Origin: Angiostrongylus vasorum
Taxonomy: Eukaryota; Nematoda; Chromadorea; Rhabditida; Metastrongylidae
NCBI GenBank assembly: GCA_018806985.1
Contig: JADANN010000311.1
Coordinates: forward strand, 248,001-312,000
Direction of reading: 5' to 3'
Length of the DNA: 64,000 nt
Positions 1 through 12,400 of the stretch are shown one piece after another. The translations under genes were made by a program, and so were the position numbers. Below the pieces are notes generated by a model. The model had not been told where the DNA came from, ran no database searches, and saw only the letters and a program-made list of their open reading frames with translations. Positions within the stretch are counted from its first letter, which is position 1; every line of letters begins with the position of its first letter.

Positions 1-374
1 TACCGAAAATGTGATTCCAGCCAACACACCATGTTCTATTTTCGGTCCCGACTTTCATTTAACGGCGGCATGGATAATCAATATCTTGGCTTATGAGCTT
101 ATGTCTCTGTTAATATTAATCCGACTGCCGCAGGATGGATTGTCAGCAAAATGGCGGTTGGCAGTCGACCAAGAAGTGCTCTGTGTCATGGAGTGCCGCT
201 GCGTGAGATCATGATATTCTTATGCGACAAGAGTCCTTTATAAAAGGGCAATGCTTGAAAACAGTAAATCATTGGTGTGGTGTTCCACTCTATTCGATTC
301 AACTCGATATGAAGACTAAAAAGCACCCACACAGCAAGAATAAGCAATTGCTATAGAAACTCGACTTGAATAAT

Positions 375-420
375 CGCAGCTCTGAAGAAGGCGATAACGT
401 CGAAATACTTGCCACGACAA
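375..420 (+). repeat. Hammerhead-like end of a Penelope-like element, solo relic
   Basis: The stretch carries CTGAAGA, then a possible 4-bp stem GGCG/CGTC (one G.U pair) with loop ATAA, then GAAA. This is the same order of motifs as at the ends of the Penelope-like elements at 932-2614 and 46663-47874. The bases after GAAA do not match the conserved CGTCAGC, so the relic is decayed. No coding sequence lies next to it. The rest of 1-930 is AT-rich and shows nothing else I can assign. Confidence 0.3.
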
Positions 421-1036
421 AGGTTAAACCAACACTTAAAGCACTCTTTATCACGAGTGGATACTCATTCGAAGTCTTGCGCTTCTAGCAGAAATCCCTT
501 CATTATTGCGGTCAATTGATTTTTCTTTTGTTTGTGCGCTGACATTTCCTTATTAATTATATGGTGTGACATTGTTAGAATCGAAATCTATTTTTTAATT
601 GAATGGCACCATCTTCATCAAGCTACCAGTTCTCTTCTAAGACAACTTTTTAAAAAATGGTCTGCTTTTATTCTGTTCGCCTTTCACAAGGCAGTAATTT
701 AATCATTTTTCCCTTAATTTCAATCAAACATAACATTCGATCTTTGAACGGTAACTTTGAAATGTTATAAATCAAAGAAAATAGGAACCCCTGGAACAGG
801 TAAATTTTTTGCCGACAGCGAAAAACTCACATATTGTGGCAGGCTAGAGTTTTAAAGTTCTTCAAATGAAGAGGTCGTGGACGATGTATTAGTGTGAACA
901 AGATAATAACACATGCAACATAGTAGTTAGAAACTCCCACGTCTGACTTTCTATTAACCTCGGCACTGATCAAGTAATTCTTCGTATTCTTGTTGAGCAA
1001 ACACGAGGTGTTATTTTTTATTCTTTATTCACGAAC

Positions 1037-1075
1037 AAGCTGACGTTTCGGCGGATTTCGCCTTCCTCAGAGCCT
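1037..1075 (-). ncRNA. Hammerhead-ribozyme-like motif in left terminal repeat
   Basis: Read on the minus strand: GGCT, CTGAGGA, A, a perfect GGCG/CGCC stem with a short A-rich loop, GAAA, CGTC, AGCT. GGCT can pair with AGCT (one G.U) as helix I. The palindrome ACGT after GAA could form a very short helix III, which favours a dimeric fold. Hammerhead motifs in the terminal repeats of Penelope-like elements are established knowledge. One point departs from the textbook core: an extra A lies between CTGAGGA and helix II, and it recurs in every copy of the window. Self-cleavage is therefore not certain. Confidence 0.5.
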
Positions 1076-1779
1076 GGAAAGGTCAAGCTGACAGCAATCT
1101 ATTCGGCCAAACATCTCCATAACCAAACAGAGAAAACGCTGAACCAAGATTTCAATCACACTGAACACGGAGTCTTTGCACACTCACCGCTTTCTATGAG
1201 GCTTCCACTGAGTATGTCGCGTGGAGACCTACCTCACACAGTTCACATGGAAGCGTAATATGCCCCTCCCATCAAAATAACAGCCTTATATACTGCCCAA
1301 TAACACGCATGATAATGAGGCATTCTTCCCTGCGGTTCATTTTCGGATTCCTGGAATTAATCCAGAACGCCTCGAGAGTTTTGCGCGCTTGTGTTCTCGA
1401 TTCCTGCGCGAGGATCGTGACACGTACTTCAAAGTCCTCCCCTGCTATGTCTCTGGGTCCTATGCGTGCCTAGTGGGGTATTTGGCTTACGTTTCCAAAT
1501 TAGCCTGTCAGAAAATGGCTACATTACGAAGTGGTACCGAAAACAAAGTATAAAAACATCTTGGTTCATTACCTCTCCTCTCATCCCTCTCACACGAAAA
1601 GGGCGCTTGCAAGAAACATGTTTCGAACAGCAACCAAGGTGTGCACGGGAAGAGAGCAGAGAGAAGGAGTCCGGGAACTTGGCGCGGCAAGTAGCCATTT
1701 CTAATGGCTACGAAACTGTAGCTCGGGACAGGTGTAGAGGGAAATCCCTAGGCCTCCAAACGACAACTCTAGCGATAAA

Positions 1780-2106
1780 ATGGTCCCGTTTATCCTACCC
1801 TTCATCTCAAATGATGTGAGTGCACCTATAAAACGCTGCTTAAGAAGGACGGGTCTAGAGAATTCGGTAAACGGAGTTGAAATGCCACCGAGTAATCTTA
1901 GGCGCCAACTAGTTCGTAACCGCTTAAATGACCGTCTTTGTGCAACACAAAATTGTACAATTTGCCCCAATGGTAGAGACGGTGACTGCATGACTTCAGG
2001 TACAGTTTATCTGATCTCTTGTAAAGCGTGCGGGGACGAATACGTTGGCGAAACGGGTAGACCACTCTGCGTTCGTATAAAAAGAATACCTAGTCGACAA
2101 ACGTAA
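1780..2106 (+). pseudogene. GIY-YIG endonuclease fragment of a Penelope-like element
   Basis: The reading frame encodes a Cys-rich segment (CTICPNGRDGDC) followed by VYLISCKACGDEYVGETGRP and LCVRIK. These are the GIY-like strand, the YVG (YIG) strand and the conserved Arg helix of the nicking endonuclease at the C-terminus of Penelope-like polyproteins. The helix is then lost: after VRIK the frame runs into unrelated residues and stops, whereas the related copy at 47144-47353 continues with EHLDGKQK. The upstream frame lacks reverse-transcriptase motifs. It lies between the two inverted arms of the element and is best read as a broken remnant, not a host gene. Confidence 0.7.
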
Positions 2107-2517
2107 ACCAAACACTCCACTAGGCACGCATAGAACGCAGAGACACAACGGAGAAGATTTTTGAAGTACGGGTTACGATTCTCGCGCAGGAATCGAAAAC
2201 ACAAGCGCCGCAAAACTCTCGAGGCGTTCTGGATTAATTCCAGAAATCCGAAAATGAACCGCAGGGGAAGAATGCCTCATTATCACGCGTGATATTGGGC
2301 AGTATATAAGGCTGTTATTTTGATAGGAGGGGGCATATTACGCTTCCATGTGAACTCTGTGCGGTTGCTCTCCACCGCGACATACTCAGTGGAAGCCTCA
2401 TAGAAAGCGGTGAGTGTGCAAAGCTGTGTTCAATGTGATTGAAATTTTGGTTCAGCGTTTTCTCTGTTTGGTTATAGAGGTGTTTGGCCGAATAGATTGC
2501 TGTCAACTTGACCTTTC

Positions 2518-2557
2518 CAGGCTCTGAGGAAGATGAAATCCGCCGAAACGTCAGCAT
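2518..2557 (+). ncRNA. Hammerhead-like motif in right terminal repeat
   Basis: Plus-strand order: GGCT, CTGAGGA, A, GATG/CGCC, GAAA, CGTC, AGC. The core and cleavage-site bases match the left arm at 1037-1075, but helix II carries a GATG in place of GGCG and no longer pairs well with CGCC. This arm probably folds less stably than its partner. Confidence 0.4.
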
Positions 2558-2616
2558 GTTCGTGAATAAAGAATAAAAATAACACCTCGTGTTTGCTCAA
2601 CAAGAATACGAAGAAT

Positions 2617-2866
2617 AGTAGTTAGACGTATCGTGCAATAGAAACGTGGTCATTGGTTCGATCTCGGACTTACCTTGCCTTCAATCATTCTGGGCTTGGC
2701 AACTTGGTGCCAGAGTTATCTGGAAGGGTGATAGCAATGGTTTGCACAACGGCACCCCACCGCAAGTCATTGTAAATGGCAGACATTCATTCTCAACTTT
2801 AGTGATGTATGATGAAGTCGAATACATGGCGCGCATTGACCAACGCTGGATCCTTTAGTTTTTATC
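2617..2866 (+). repeat. SINE-A copy, diverged
   Basis: It shares the body of the SINE-A family: a GGTTCGATCTC box, TTGGTGCCAGAGTTATCTGG, a CCGCAAGTCATTGTAAA segment, and the 3' segment GATGAAGTCGAATACATGG with CAACGCTGG. The tRNA-like head is worn. It abuts the 12-bp duplication at the right end of the Penelope-like element. Confidence 0.6.
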
Positions 2867-3199
2867 TCTTATTTAAGCAAGACATTCTTCATAATCTCTG
2901 TATGTTTATGAACTCATGGGATTCTTCCCAGTGATTCGCAAGGTATTCGTGGAGCCGACGTGTTAGAAATTACATCTCGAACAAAATCTCACTCATTTCG
3001 TTTAGTCGTTTACAGCACTTGATCATAAATACCCTTATCTACAAAACGAAGGTATATACTAATGCAACGCAGCAGAGATGCCACCTCCTAAATCCAGGTG
3101 TGGCTCGCCGCAAAGCGAAAAGCGCGAATTTGCCTTTAGTGCTCATTCAATCCTCTCCGAAAATGCACCTTTTTTGTTTTTATAATTTAACAGTGCTTG

Positions 3200-3560
3200 C
3201 GCTCCTCCTGTTGGAAAGTGTTCTTGTGTGTAGGAATGCGATGTATAGTGGAGGGCTCATACCCTCATCAAAGTCGCGCAAACTGAAAAAGGAGTCCAGT
3301 GTTCTGATCAGGAAACTCGGCGAAGCGTAGACCAATACCACATATAACCACCGCTCTGGTATCAAGCTAGTCGCAGAGCGGCGAATCTCCCTCTGATCCA
3401 CGAAGACCGGAGACTGCCTGTGCAGTTGACAATCTGAGGAGGGCTTTACCTAAGCTGACCTCGGAAGCCAAGATAACCACATTGGCTAGGCCAGCAGAGC
3501 TCTAGCCTTAGTACCCAGCACACTGGGCGCTCCCATCTACGATGTTGGTAGGTGAGAGAA
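3200..3560 (+). repeat. Family B retroposon-like copy
   Basis: It shares the family landmarks in order: GCGATGTA(T/C)AG, GGAGTCC, ACCAATACC, CTGGTATCAAGCTAGTCGCA, AATCTCCCTCTGATCCAC, TGACCTCGG and CATTGGCTA. The start is truncated or diverged. The open frames that cross it are chance frames of the repeat. Confidence 0.6.
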
Positions 3561-3759
3561 CCGGTGAGAAGCAACAAATTCTCGGGTTACGCAGGACGTC
3601 GGAGGAACCGGCTGTGAAGAAGAACCCCTGCGAAACCCATGGAGATTGTTTCCACTTGTAGCACCACAACAGTCTTCAGACCCCGACCTGTACGCTTTTT
3701 CTTGAGACCGCTGGTCGATCAAATTCCGCGTGATCCCCCCAACAGAGATAAAAAAGCAG

Positions 3760-6350
3760 GGCGAACGTCATGCACTACTTAGATGACGGAATCCTTGTCA
3801 TAAGTGGAGTGAAATTCCCGTTACGAAATGTGGGAGAAGTTGTTTTGTCGTCCCACCATTTATCTGCCATCCAGTTCCCTAATATGAAATCCTATCACCA
3901 CTCTCAATCATTCTCCGTCTCCAATTTCGACTCATAAGAAGGTCAGTATCATGAATTGCAACTCACCAACTTTTACAGGTGATAAAAGCGACTTGAACGC
4001 GTTCTACAGGCAATTGGAGGAAGTAATTCACAATGGAAAGTCCTTCCATAAATTCGTCCTTGGACATACCAACGCAAGATTAGGAACGGCCAACGAAAAT
4101 GAATACAGGATAAGGAAATTCGAAATGAGAGAAAGAAACGGGAGTGGAAATTATATTGTAGGAATACTCCCCGCAAGATGTTCCTGCCGTGGGAATTCAT
4201 TTCTCAAGAAAAGAGAAAATTGCTGATGGACATAGGAGTCTTCTACACGTACGACTCATGCAGAGATCGATTATATTCTCACCAATAGAAAGTCGTGTTT
4301 CTTTGACACCTCAATGACACCAGAATTCCGCACTGGATCTGACCACGGTCTTCTTCGTGTGCAAATTCCGTTCAGCCATAAGCTGGAAAAGAATTGTTGT
4401 CATCGTCCAAGGAAAATGAGGGAGGTTGTACATGACGAGGAAATTCTAAAACAAAGAAGACCCGACTGAGGAATGCAAGATGTGGAACAAGATTTTAAAC
4501 TTGCGGCAAAATCGCTTCAGTTCCTCAAACAAGAGGTCCAGACCGAATCTCCATTACCATTAAGAAATATCACTGTCAGAGACTCAACACAGTTGATAAT
4601 AAATGCCAGAAGTGAAAGATCTTCATAATAGCATTTACATTCGTACATGCAGGAAAAATTGTTGGAAGCAGCTCAAAAAATCCCATCGTCTGAAGAGGTG
4701 TCGTCGAGAGCTTTGCGACTATAATGTTCAGCTATCCGTCCTGATGAGCGAAGATGGGATTACCAATGCATTCCGCCATGATATGGAACTGATAACAGGA
4801 AGTTCTACATCAGTCTTTTCCGCACCAGAGTCCCCGCTTCGGGCCCTGAAATCCCAGCCAGTGAAAAAACCACCCTTGATTCTACACTCTGAAGATCAAG
4901 TAGTGGTAGAAAGCATGAAGACACTAACAACTCCAGGAACCAATGACATCACCACCGCCTTTCTTCTAGCTGGAGGACATGAATTACGTGTACTTCTCTC
5001 AGGCTACATGACATCTTCCCCTCTGAAGGAGAGAATTCAGGACCATTGAAGGACGTCGCGGACAGTCGTCCTGCCCAAGAAAGGTGAACGAAGGGATTTT
5101 CGTCGCTACAAGGTCTTCACGAAAATTATTCTGTCGTGCACAATGAAGACCTTGGATGAGGCACAACCAGTTGAGCAAGCAGGATTTCAACAAGGATTCT
5201 ACTACATAAGCCACACCGAAATAATATTGTGAGTCACAGAAGCCTCTCGGGAATACCATATGCACTTTGTCCTAAAATTTATTGACTACAAAAAAAGCGT
5301 TTGAGAGCGTTGAAACAAATACAATTCTATTGGTGTTTGTCGATCACGAAGTGGACCCGTTCTATATATGAGCACCAGCTCAGTGTTATCGGAACTGCAG
5401 CGCAAATATGCAGCTTTCCCACCGATCCCCCCACCACACCCACAGGAATACGAATTCGAGAAGGCGACACAATAGTGCCGAAGCTGTTTGCTACCGTACT
5501 GCAATGGATAATGAAGTCAACCGATTGGGACGAGAAGGACATGCGAATTAATGGAAAATTTTTACGTGATCTTCGTTTTGCGGAGGAAACCGTCATCCTT
5601 CCGACGACTACTAGTGAACCAGAGACGATGCTCAATGAACTAAACGAAGCAGGGAAAAAAGATTACAGTGCGCATAAATAGGACGAAAACCCAGTTCATG
5701 AAGAACTATGGTGCGAAGCTGAACAAATCGAATTCGATGATTCTCTGATTATACCACCTCGTACGTGTACCTTGGAAGTCCAGTGATCATGGAGAATAAT
5801 ATAAAGGAGGAATAAGAGAGCAGAAGAAGAGCAGCATGGACCGCACTACGGCCTCTCAAAGAAGGCACTGACCATCCAACCGGTCCGAAACTTCGCGCTC
5901 AAACTCGGCAGTCCTCCCAACTCTCTGTTATGTAGGGAGAGGCATGGGCAGATACTTCTTACCCTTCGATTGTTTTGTGCACCACCCACAGAGAAGATGA
6001 AAGATGTTTGCCGAAATTTAACCGGCACTCACAACGACTAGCCAGATTGCGCAGCTCAGATCTTCGAAACCTATATCATCTTCAGGATCCAGGAGAATAT
6101 AGGTCGATAGCGAGACACAGGTGGCCTTCCACATGAGATAAGAAGAAAAGATGATAAATGAACGAAAAGGGTAGTGAGTACAAGATGATACAAACGAACG
6201 TCAACTTTCTGCACTAGTAGGTGGAAAGGATTTTAGGAATTTGTAAAGACCTCGATGGTGTCACTATCTTTGAAGTAAACCACCAATATGGACGACGATT
6301 CAGCGATGGAATCCAATGGAACTTATGCTGGAGCGGGCACCAATGGTGAG
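3760..6350 (+). mobile_element. Degenerate RTE-type LINE
   Basis: The plus strand preserves the order of an RTE-type polyprotein across many stops and frameshifts. Endonuclease pieces include FHKFVLGHTNARLGTA near 4045 (family GDFNAKLG) and TGSDHGLLRVQIPF near 4336. The region before the reverse transcriptase is open at 4603-5049 (SEDGITNAF and a worn PGTNDITTAFLLAGGHELRV). Motifs EAQPVEQAGFQQGF (about 5158) and SYVYLGSPVIMEN (about 5755) follow, then the C-terminal GEYRSIARHRWP (about 6090). The FADD box is mutated to FAEET at about 5577. It belongs to a different RTE subfamily from the copies at 27-31 and 62-64 kb, as the motif sequences differ. Confidence 0.8.
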
Positions 6351-8581
6351 TGTGGGCTATCTAACTACCCAACCAATACGCACGTTCTGCAAGTAAAAAA
6401 TTTACATGAAGTTCTTGCCATATGACAGTGTAAGCACTGTCAAACAAATAGAACCGCGACCGATGCAATTAGACATTCCTTTCAGCTTCGAAATAAGGAC
6501 GGTAGCGTTATCAAACTTCCTACTAAGATTCATTTATCAATTCCTAAGAAATTCTCAAAATTTTACAGCATAACGAATTAGTTCTTAGAAGTCATGTAGG
6601 GCCGAACGTCGGTCTCCATCCTTGTCAACTGTAGTGAGTCTTTTGCATTTTATTTTTTAAGAAATCGTAGATTCTGTTTCTCTTATGATAAACTTATTTT
6701 GACTACGTTCCCCTTAACGCTACTTCTGCATTGTTTGTTTTCATCACCAAATATACGTCGTCAATCGTCCAAAAGAAATGTTCGTGACCAAGTACGTTTC
6801 GATCAGGGTACGAACGCTACCAACTCTTCTATTGTTGCAATTCAGGCACATACTCTTCCGGAGCATCGTAAATTCTTTAGCTGGAAACGATCTTGTCATC
6901 CTGAGCAACTCGACAACAATAAGCATGTTCTTAGTTTTGCAACTTTCACAGGAAAATATTTTGCGAGATTCACAGAAATAACCCTTAATACTCCTCAAAA
7001 GCGAGGTTGGAACGGCTTTTTATTCGGCTAACGTTACAACGTCTTCATCTTCTTCGGAGTCAGATTGGTTCGAGTCGATGCTCTATTAGTCCACTAAAAT
7101 CCCGCAACAATCTGAAACAACGTGCTGATCATTTGTACCAAGTTTAAATGATAACCGCTTTTTGAAAAGTATTGATTCGCTACGTGGTAACTGATACAAT
7201 GCCAACTATTACACGATGAATTGTCTTCCGAGTACAGATCACTGTCAGTGGGCAATCAGCAATAATCACCTTGTATAGAAAGGGTACAGCCGAGTAGGGT
7301 TCTAATTCACCGGCTCCACACCAGAAGATTCGACTATGAAAGGCCACACCGTGAGGAAAGACCTATACCCTCCTCTTGAGGCTGCACAGTCTAGAAGGGC
7401 ATGTGCTCCTTCACTGACAAGCTAACACGAGGTCAATAAAAGAAGGCTATCGGACTAACATTCTGAAGTCTTCGTGTTCCTCAGAGCGGATGACCCCAGC
7501 CGATGGTACACAGTTGCCGCTTTTGAGAAGCGTATGTTTGAAATCCTTGGTACTTGATTCGGAATGCTAATAATCCAAACGCCGAATTTTTTAAAGACTT
7601 CGAATTTTCAGCAGGGTCGAAGCTTCCAATTGAAAAGGCGAAAAGAAATTCGCCGATGTGCCGTATGAGCGTGCACGTTGTAGAGAAGAGAAAGTGAAGG
7701 TATGTCTAAGAAATAAATCTGACGTTCTCAGTTGGATCCATTAATTCTCATCCAGCCTTCTTAGTGTTGGATACAAACGAATTCATAAAAACAGTTGTGA
7801 ATAAATTATTACCTTGCGTAGAATGACAACATCGATTCACGAAGATTAGCAAAAAATTCACATTGGCATTCTCACAAAACAACAGTGATTCCTTTGTTCG
7901 CAACAATATATGACATCACTCGATCGAACACTCGTAAGAGGTCGAATCATAAAAACTTCCACGTTGCGAAGAAATACGGTGTAAGTTATCCTATCATTGT
8001 AACTGCAATTACTTAGCAAATGAATTAGGACTGTTACATCGCCATCGAGCGGTCGTTCACCTATTCGCAGAATCGCCCTAATAGGTAGGAAGTGCTGCTG
8101 TTCAGAACGACTCCATATGGTAAGGCAGGAAATATTTCACTTAACAAAGAGATGGTAGCTGTCTGTGGTGAAGACCTGTAAAAGTTCTATCACGGCTATT
8201 TCGAAATGACAAACAAAATAAATGCGACACGACAGCCACGTAAGAGAGCGAAATTCTCAAGCAGCGCACAACCCACCATTGAATCCGAAGACTTTAGCAA
8301 ATGAATGTTGGAAGGAAAGAAAATGAGTGAAAACGTAGTCTTATTCGCAATGTGTTGCAACCGAAATATAAAAAGAGAAATAAAGGACAAAAGGAAAGTA
8401 CATCCAAAGAATCATGTTGTAACAGCACGAATAAATGGCCTACAAAAAAATGTATGTTTCCATTCTTTTTTATAGTTCCTTCCAATGTTCTGAGAAAAAG
8501 TTGACGATGAGGGAAATATCCATTGTACTGGGAAACACAACTTTCATATGACGAACTAATAAATTTCTAATAGAGGCAGAA
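6351..8581. other. Gene-free stretch, AT-rich
   Basis: I see no exon series, splice-consistent frames or protein family here. The open frames at 6699-7031 are short and contradict one another on both strands. The only recognisable parts are Penelope-type relics near 7025-7520. Confidence 0.4.
7025..7520 (-). repeat. Two decayed Penelope-type terminal fragments
   Basis: On the minus strand, GAAGATGAAGACGTTGTAACGTTAGCC (read as short motifs GATGAAGACG and CGTTAGCC) near 7022-7050 and CTGAGGAACACGAAG with GTTAG near 7460-7490 resemble the end of the relic at 52228-52775. Both have lost the GAAA box or the stem. No coding sequence remains between them. Confidence 0.3.
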
Positions 8582-8856
8582 ATGCGATGAACGGGGTAGC
8601 TGGTTCAATCTCGAGTCCTGATCTTCAAAACAAAAAACGACAAACAAAAACCAAAACAATCATCCCTTCAGTGCTGGTAATTTGAACCAGGCATTGCTGG
8701 AAAGACGAAGAAATTGAGTCGACACATGGCTAGTTCTCGTTTATCATTACATGGAGTGAATGAAAATTTAGACGCCCCTACGACTATAGTCGAATGCATG
8801 CCACATCCCCCAATGATCGATCGGCGCCGAACGCTTTAACTCTTTACGTTCTATGT
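8582..8856 (+). repeat. SINE-A copy, strongly diverged
   Basis: The copy retains a GGTTCAATCTCGAGTCC box at its start and the family's 3' segment GAATGCATGCCACATCCCCC with GATCGGCGCCGAACGCTTTAA near 8790-8845. The middle is poorly conserved. Confidence 0.4.
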
Positions 8857-9129
8857 AAGTTTAAAGTTAAAAAAATAGAAATCAACATCAAGTTGCAAAT
8901 AGCCTTGTAAAAGTTGAGTGGAAAGTGAAATAGCTGAAAATTAAAACAGGACAAGAACATTTGAGCTTTTTGGAAAATTTTCAATGCTCACGCCTTTCAG
9001 CAAAACGCGAAGACTCATCTAAATTTCGGAAAGCGAAGCAGTGTGCAGTCCAGCTTGTTTTGGTGTAGCTTCCAGTGACCGGAGCGACACCTATCCCTTT
9101 CGCATAATTTTTATAGCATAAAGTGATTT

Positions 9130-9482
9130 GACCTTCCCAATAGTTTACCGCCTCGTCGTGGCTTGGAGGTGATCCTGGGTGTCGGCTGCGATGTACAGCC
9201 GTGGGATTTATCTCCCCAGCTGGGTCACCCAAGCTGAGAAGGAGCCCGACGCTTCCATCAGCAAGTTCAGCTAAGATTAAACCAATAGTACGATCCACCA
9301 CCGTCCTGGTACCAAACTAGTCGCATGGTGGTAAATGTCCGTCTGATCCACAACGGCCGCAACTGCCTGAGATGGTGACGACGTGGGACAGATTTTGGCC
9401 AGACTGACCTCAGCACTCCAGGGAACCACAATAGTTAAATCAGGAAAACTCCGAAAAAGTGGAGATTTTGTTAGGGCGTGCA
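9130..9482 (+). repeat. Family B retroposon-like copy
   Basis: It opens with CCCAATAGTTTACCGCC and runs through GGGTGTCGGCTGCGATGTACAG, CCGTCCTGGTACCAAACTAG, GTCTGATCCACAA and the 3' segment AACTCCGAAAAAGTGGAGAT. The terminal AAGT tail is missing. Confidence 0.75.
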
Positions 9483-12400
9483 TGACGTCTCTCTCATTTT
9501 GTTAGACCAAGCTGTCTTTTAACAACTGCAGACGACATCGACTCAGACCTCAGCCCACACGTAGCAACAAACAACTGAAAAAGAACGACTTGCGATCTCT
9601 AGCAATTTAGAACATCAGCTTAATGAGAGGAGCAAACCTACGTCCCATTGAGGAATGTTTTTAAATCTTTGTTTTTCCCTACAATAAAAATCTACCAATG
9701 TTTGAATTTTGAATACAAAGGATTTTTGGGCACACATAGATATTTCCTGCACAAAACGGTGCTCCCAATCACTGCAGCCGTTTCATAAGTTGCCCCCTTA
9801 CCGTAGATCCGTCATCTCCAGGTATACCTTTTCTCTCAGCTAGGCTTCCGGCGGAAAATGTCGAGTTGCTCACTCTACCTTCTTACTTCGCTAGCCTTAC
9901 CTTTCATCTGGAGCACATTAGCGAGAAGAATGGTCTTTCATCAGTGAGAACTTCTGCAGCCATTACAAGTTGCTGCCTTGTTCTCGCTTTTCCATTGATG
10001 AGAATGTTGTTAACAATAAAGTCCGACCTATTGAAACCTTTTTTTTGTCATGTGGTGATGAACCAGCACCTTCATAAACTTAATTCGAGCAATAGTTTTT
10101 GGTAGACCTTATTATATACCAATTGTTTATATGTGTGAAGGTCTAGCTGTCCAACTCTTGCGTTACAACACACCTCATTTTGCAGTAAATTTTCGACAAA
10201 AGAGTTTAGGACAGCACATGTGGCATTTCCAGGAAGCTTCTATTACTTTCGCTATAAATTAGTTAAGTGTCTAACCTCAGCATGGTCATTAAAACCAAAC
10301 AAGGTCATCACCCATTGTAAAAATCACCCTAATGACGTTGATTTTGAGTGCACCAAAATGAAAATCCCTCACATGAGAGTGAATTCAAAACCTTACCTAA
10401 CCGATGTTGCCATTGTGCCAATGTTCTGGCAGGCAACAATTTTCTCGTTAGTGTAAAATTCCCTTCCGCAGATAGAAGGCAAAGCCTCGAAATTCATAGA
10501 ATTCATAGAACAGTCCAAAAGCACTGGGAAAATTTTAAGCTAACAGGCTAGCCCAAGCTGCAGCCAACTCCTAACTTACGAACTTGGAAGAACAAGCGAA
10601 GACATTAACAAGTGGTGATTAACAGTACTAAGCGAAGTTCCAGAGGATGAAAGAAGCATCTGCATTATTTATGAGTCATCGGCAATTTCTATGTCAAAAA
10701 CATTGTTGCCCAAAATCCGGAAGCACAATGGTCACATTCAGACTGACAAGGTGAGATGTACCCTGTGACATAAACATCAGTTTTTCGGAAATGCATTTCC
10801 ATTTTCAGTCATATCATTTCGGGAAAAGATGTAAACACTTCAAGAAACTACTGCTGGCACTCATCAACATAAAAGCGCTGTCATTTCATACGTCACCCGT
10901 TGGAATCGTTCTTAGTCAGCATTCGTCGTGATGAAACGAGGACTTCATTCAGAATTGGCAAAACTCACATTATTACGAAACTCGCTAGAGAACTGAAGAG
11001 TACAACATGTCAACTCATCTCGTTTTCCTAAATTTGAAGCCTTTTGATTGTGCAAAGAGCAAAGTGGTCAAGCTGAGAAGATTTCAGAAGGATGTACTAC
11101 CTCGCTGATTTTATTCAGCACAACTACTGAGAACTTCTTGCAGAAGTTAAGACAAACAAACATGAGACTGGAAAATGGGAAAACCGGAAAGGACATGGGA
11201 GAGTGCCAATGATAGTTAGACATGTCATCTTGGCATAGCTGATTGCATAATTCATATAACGTGAAACATCGCGCAGATCGAAAACCGTCCAATTCTTAAG
11301 ATTTAGGTGCAAAGACTGGTCAAAACCTGAGTCTAAACAATGCGATCTTCAAGTGAAACGGATTTACTCTTGATAAAACCTCGATGAATTATGTGCAATG
11401 AAAGAAACTCTGCAACGTTCCAGTTATATCAAGAACAGAAAGTCACCACAAGAAACGGCGTCGCTTCAAAGCCGAACCGAAAGAGGAAAGTGGATTGGGT
11501 ACCTCATAAGAGTAGAAGAAAGTAGTGGAAACGACGAAGAAATCCGAGTTCCGCACTCTGCCCTTCGACACCGCATATCTGCTTACCTCAACGGAGTCAC
11601 TGAACGCAAACTAAACAAGATCTTGAGATAGTGATATTAGGAGCATAAGTTATAATACATGTGAAAGCGCCACCCTGAAAGCTGACCCAACCTGACGAAC
11701 GATCATCAGGAATACCGCCTAATAAGCGGACAAGTCAAAAAAAAACAGGTGGGTCGAACTTGTCAGTTGTCATTACGACACCCACTAGACATGAGTTACT
11801 AGCGTTTCACGACATGTTGTACGCACAACAGGAAGACCACCGTTTCCACAGTCAGACTTCTTAAGATGAGAAATGCGCTATTGATCGGGTCATTCGAACG
11901 AGCAAGACCAACTAGATTAGCGAGGTTCAACCGATGGATAGATATAGACTTCATAGGTACCGCTCAAATAATACAAGCAGCCTTGCAATAGTTAACAACT
12001 TTCTTCACCGTAAACACTCTGTGCTCTGGAGGAATGAACTCGTACGAAGTCTTGTAAAATATGAAGTGTAGAGTAGCTTTTCATGGAACCCCTCACAACA
12101 TAAGTCGATTAAGCTATCGAAAAGATACAAAAAGTCCCAAAAAAACTCCATGATGTGAAAGAAGTGACAGAGAAAAATATACACTAAAATCAATGCATAT
12201 TATTAAATTTACCTTCATGTACTCAACGACATCAATGCACACGGTCGTAAATGTGGGTTAATTCACCTCAGTTATAATCGGTTCTTTCCATTCCTTCAAA
12301 TAAACGCTCGTAAAGTGACTTACACAAGCATTTATTCTGCGAGCAAAAAGATAACATAATCCATCTATCTAGTGATAAAGGCAAAAAACCAGCAGTCGTG

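Larger units (their letters stand above)
932..2614. mobile_element. Penelope-like element relic with long inverted terminal repeats
   Basis: Two arms of roughly 400 bp face each other as inverted copies: about 978-1420 on the left and about 2190-2614 on the right. Both contain the same landmarks, such as AACACCTCGTGTTTGCTCAA near the outer end. Between them lies about 750 bp that encodes a GIY-YIG endonuclease fragment on the plus strand. The identical 12-mer ATAGTAGTTAGA stands at 920-931 and 2615-2626 and fits a target-site duplication. The left boundary at 932 is supported because a related sequence opens the relic near 26090. Penelope-like elements usually encode a reverse transcriptase fused to a GIY-YIG domain; no reverse transcriptase is visible here, so the copy is internally deleted. 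Confidence 0.75.
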
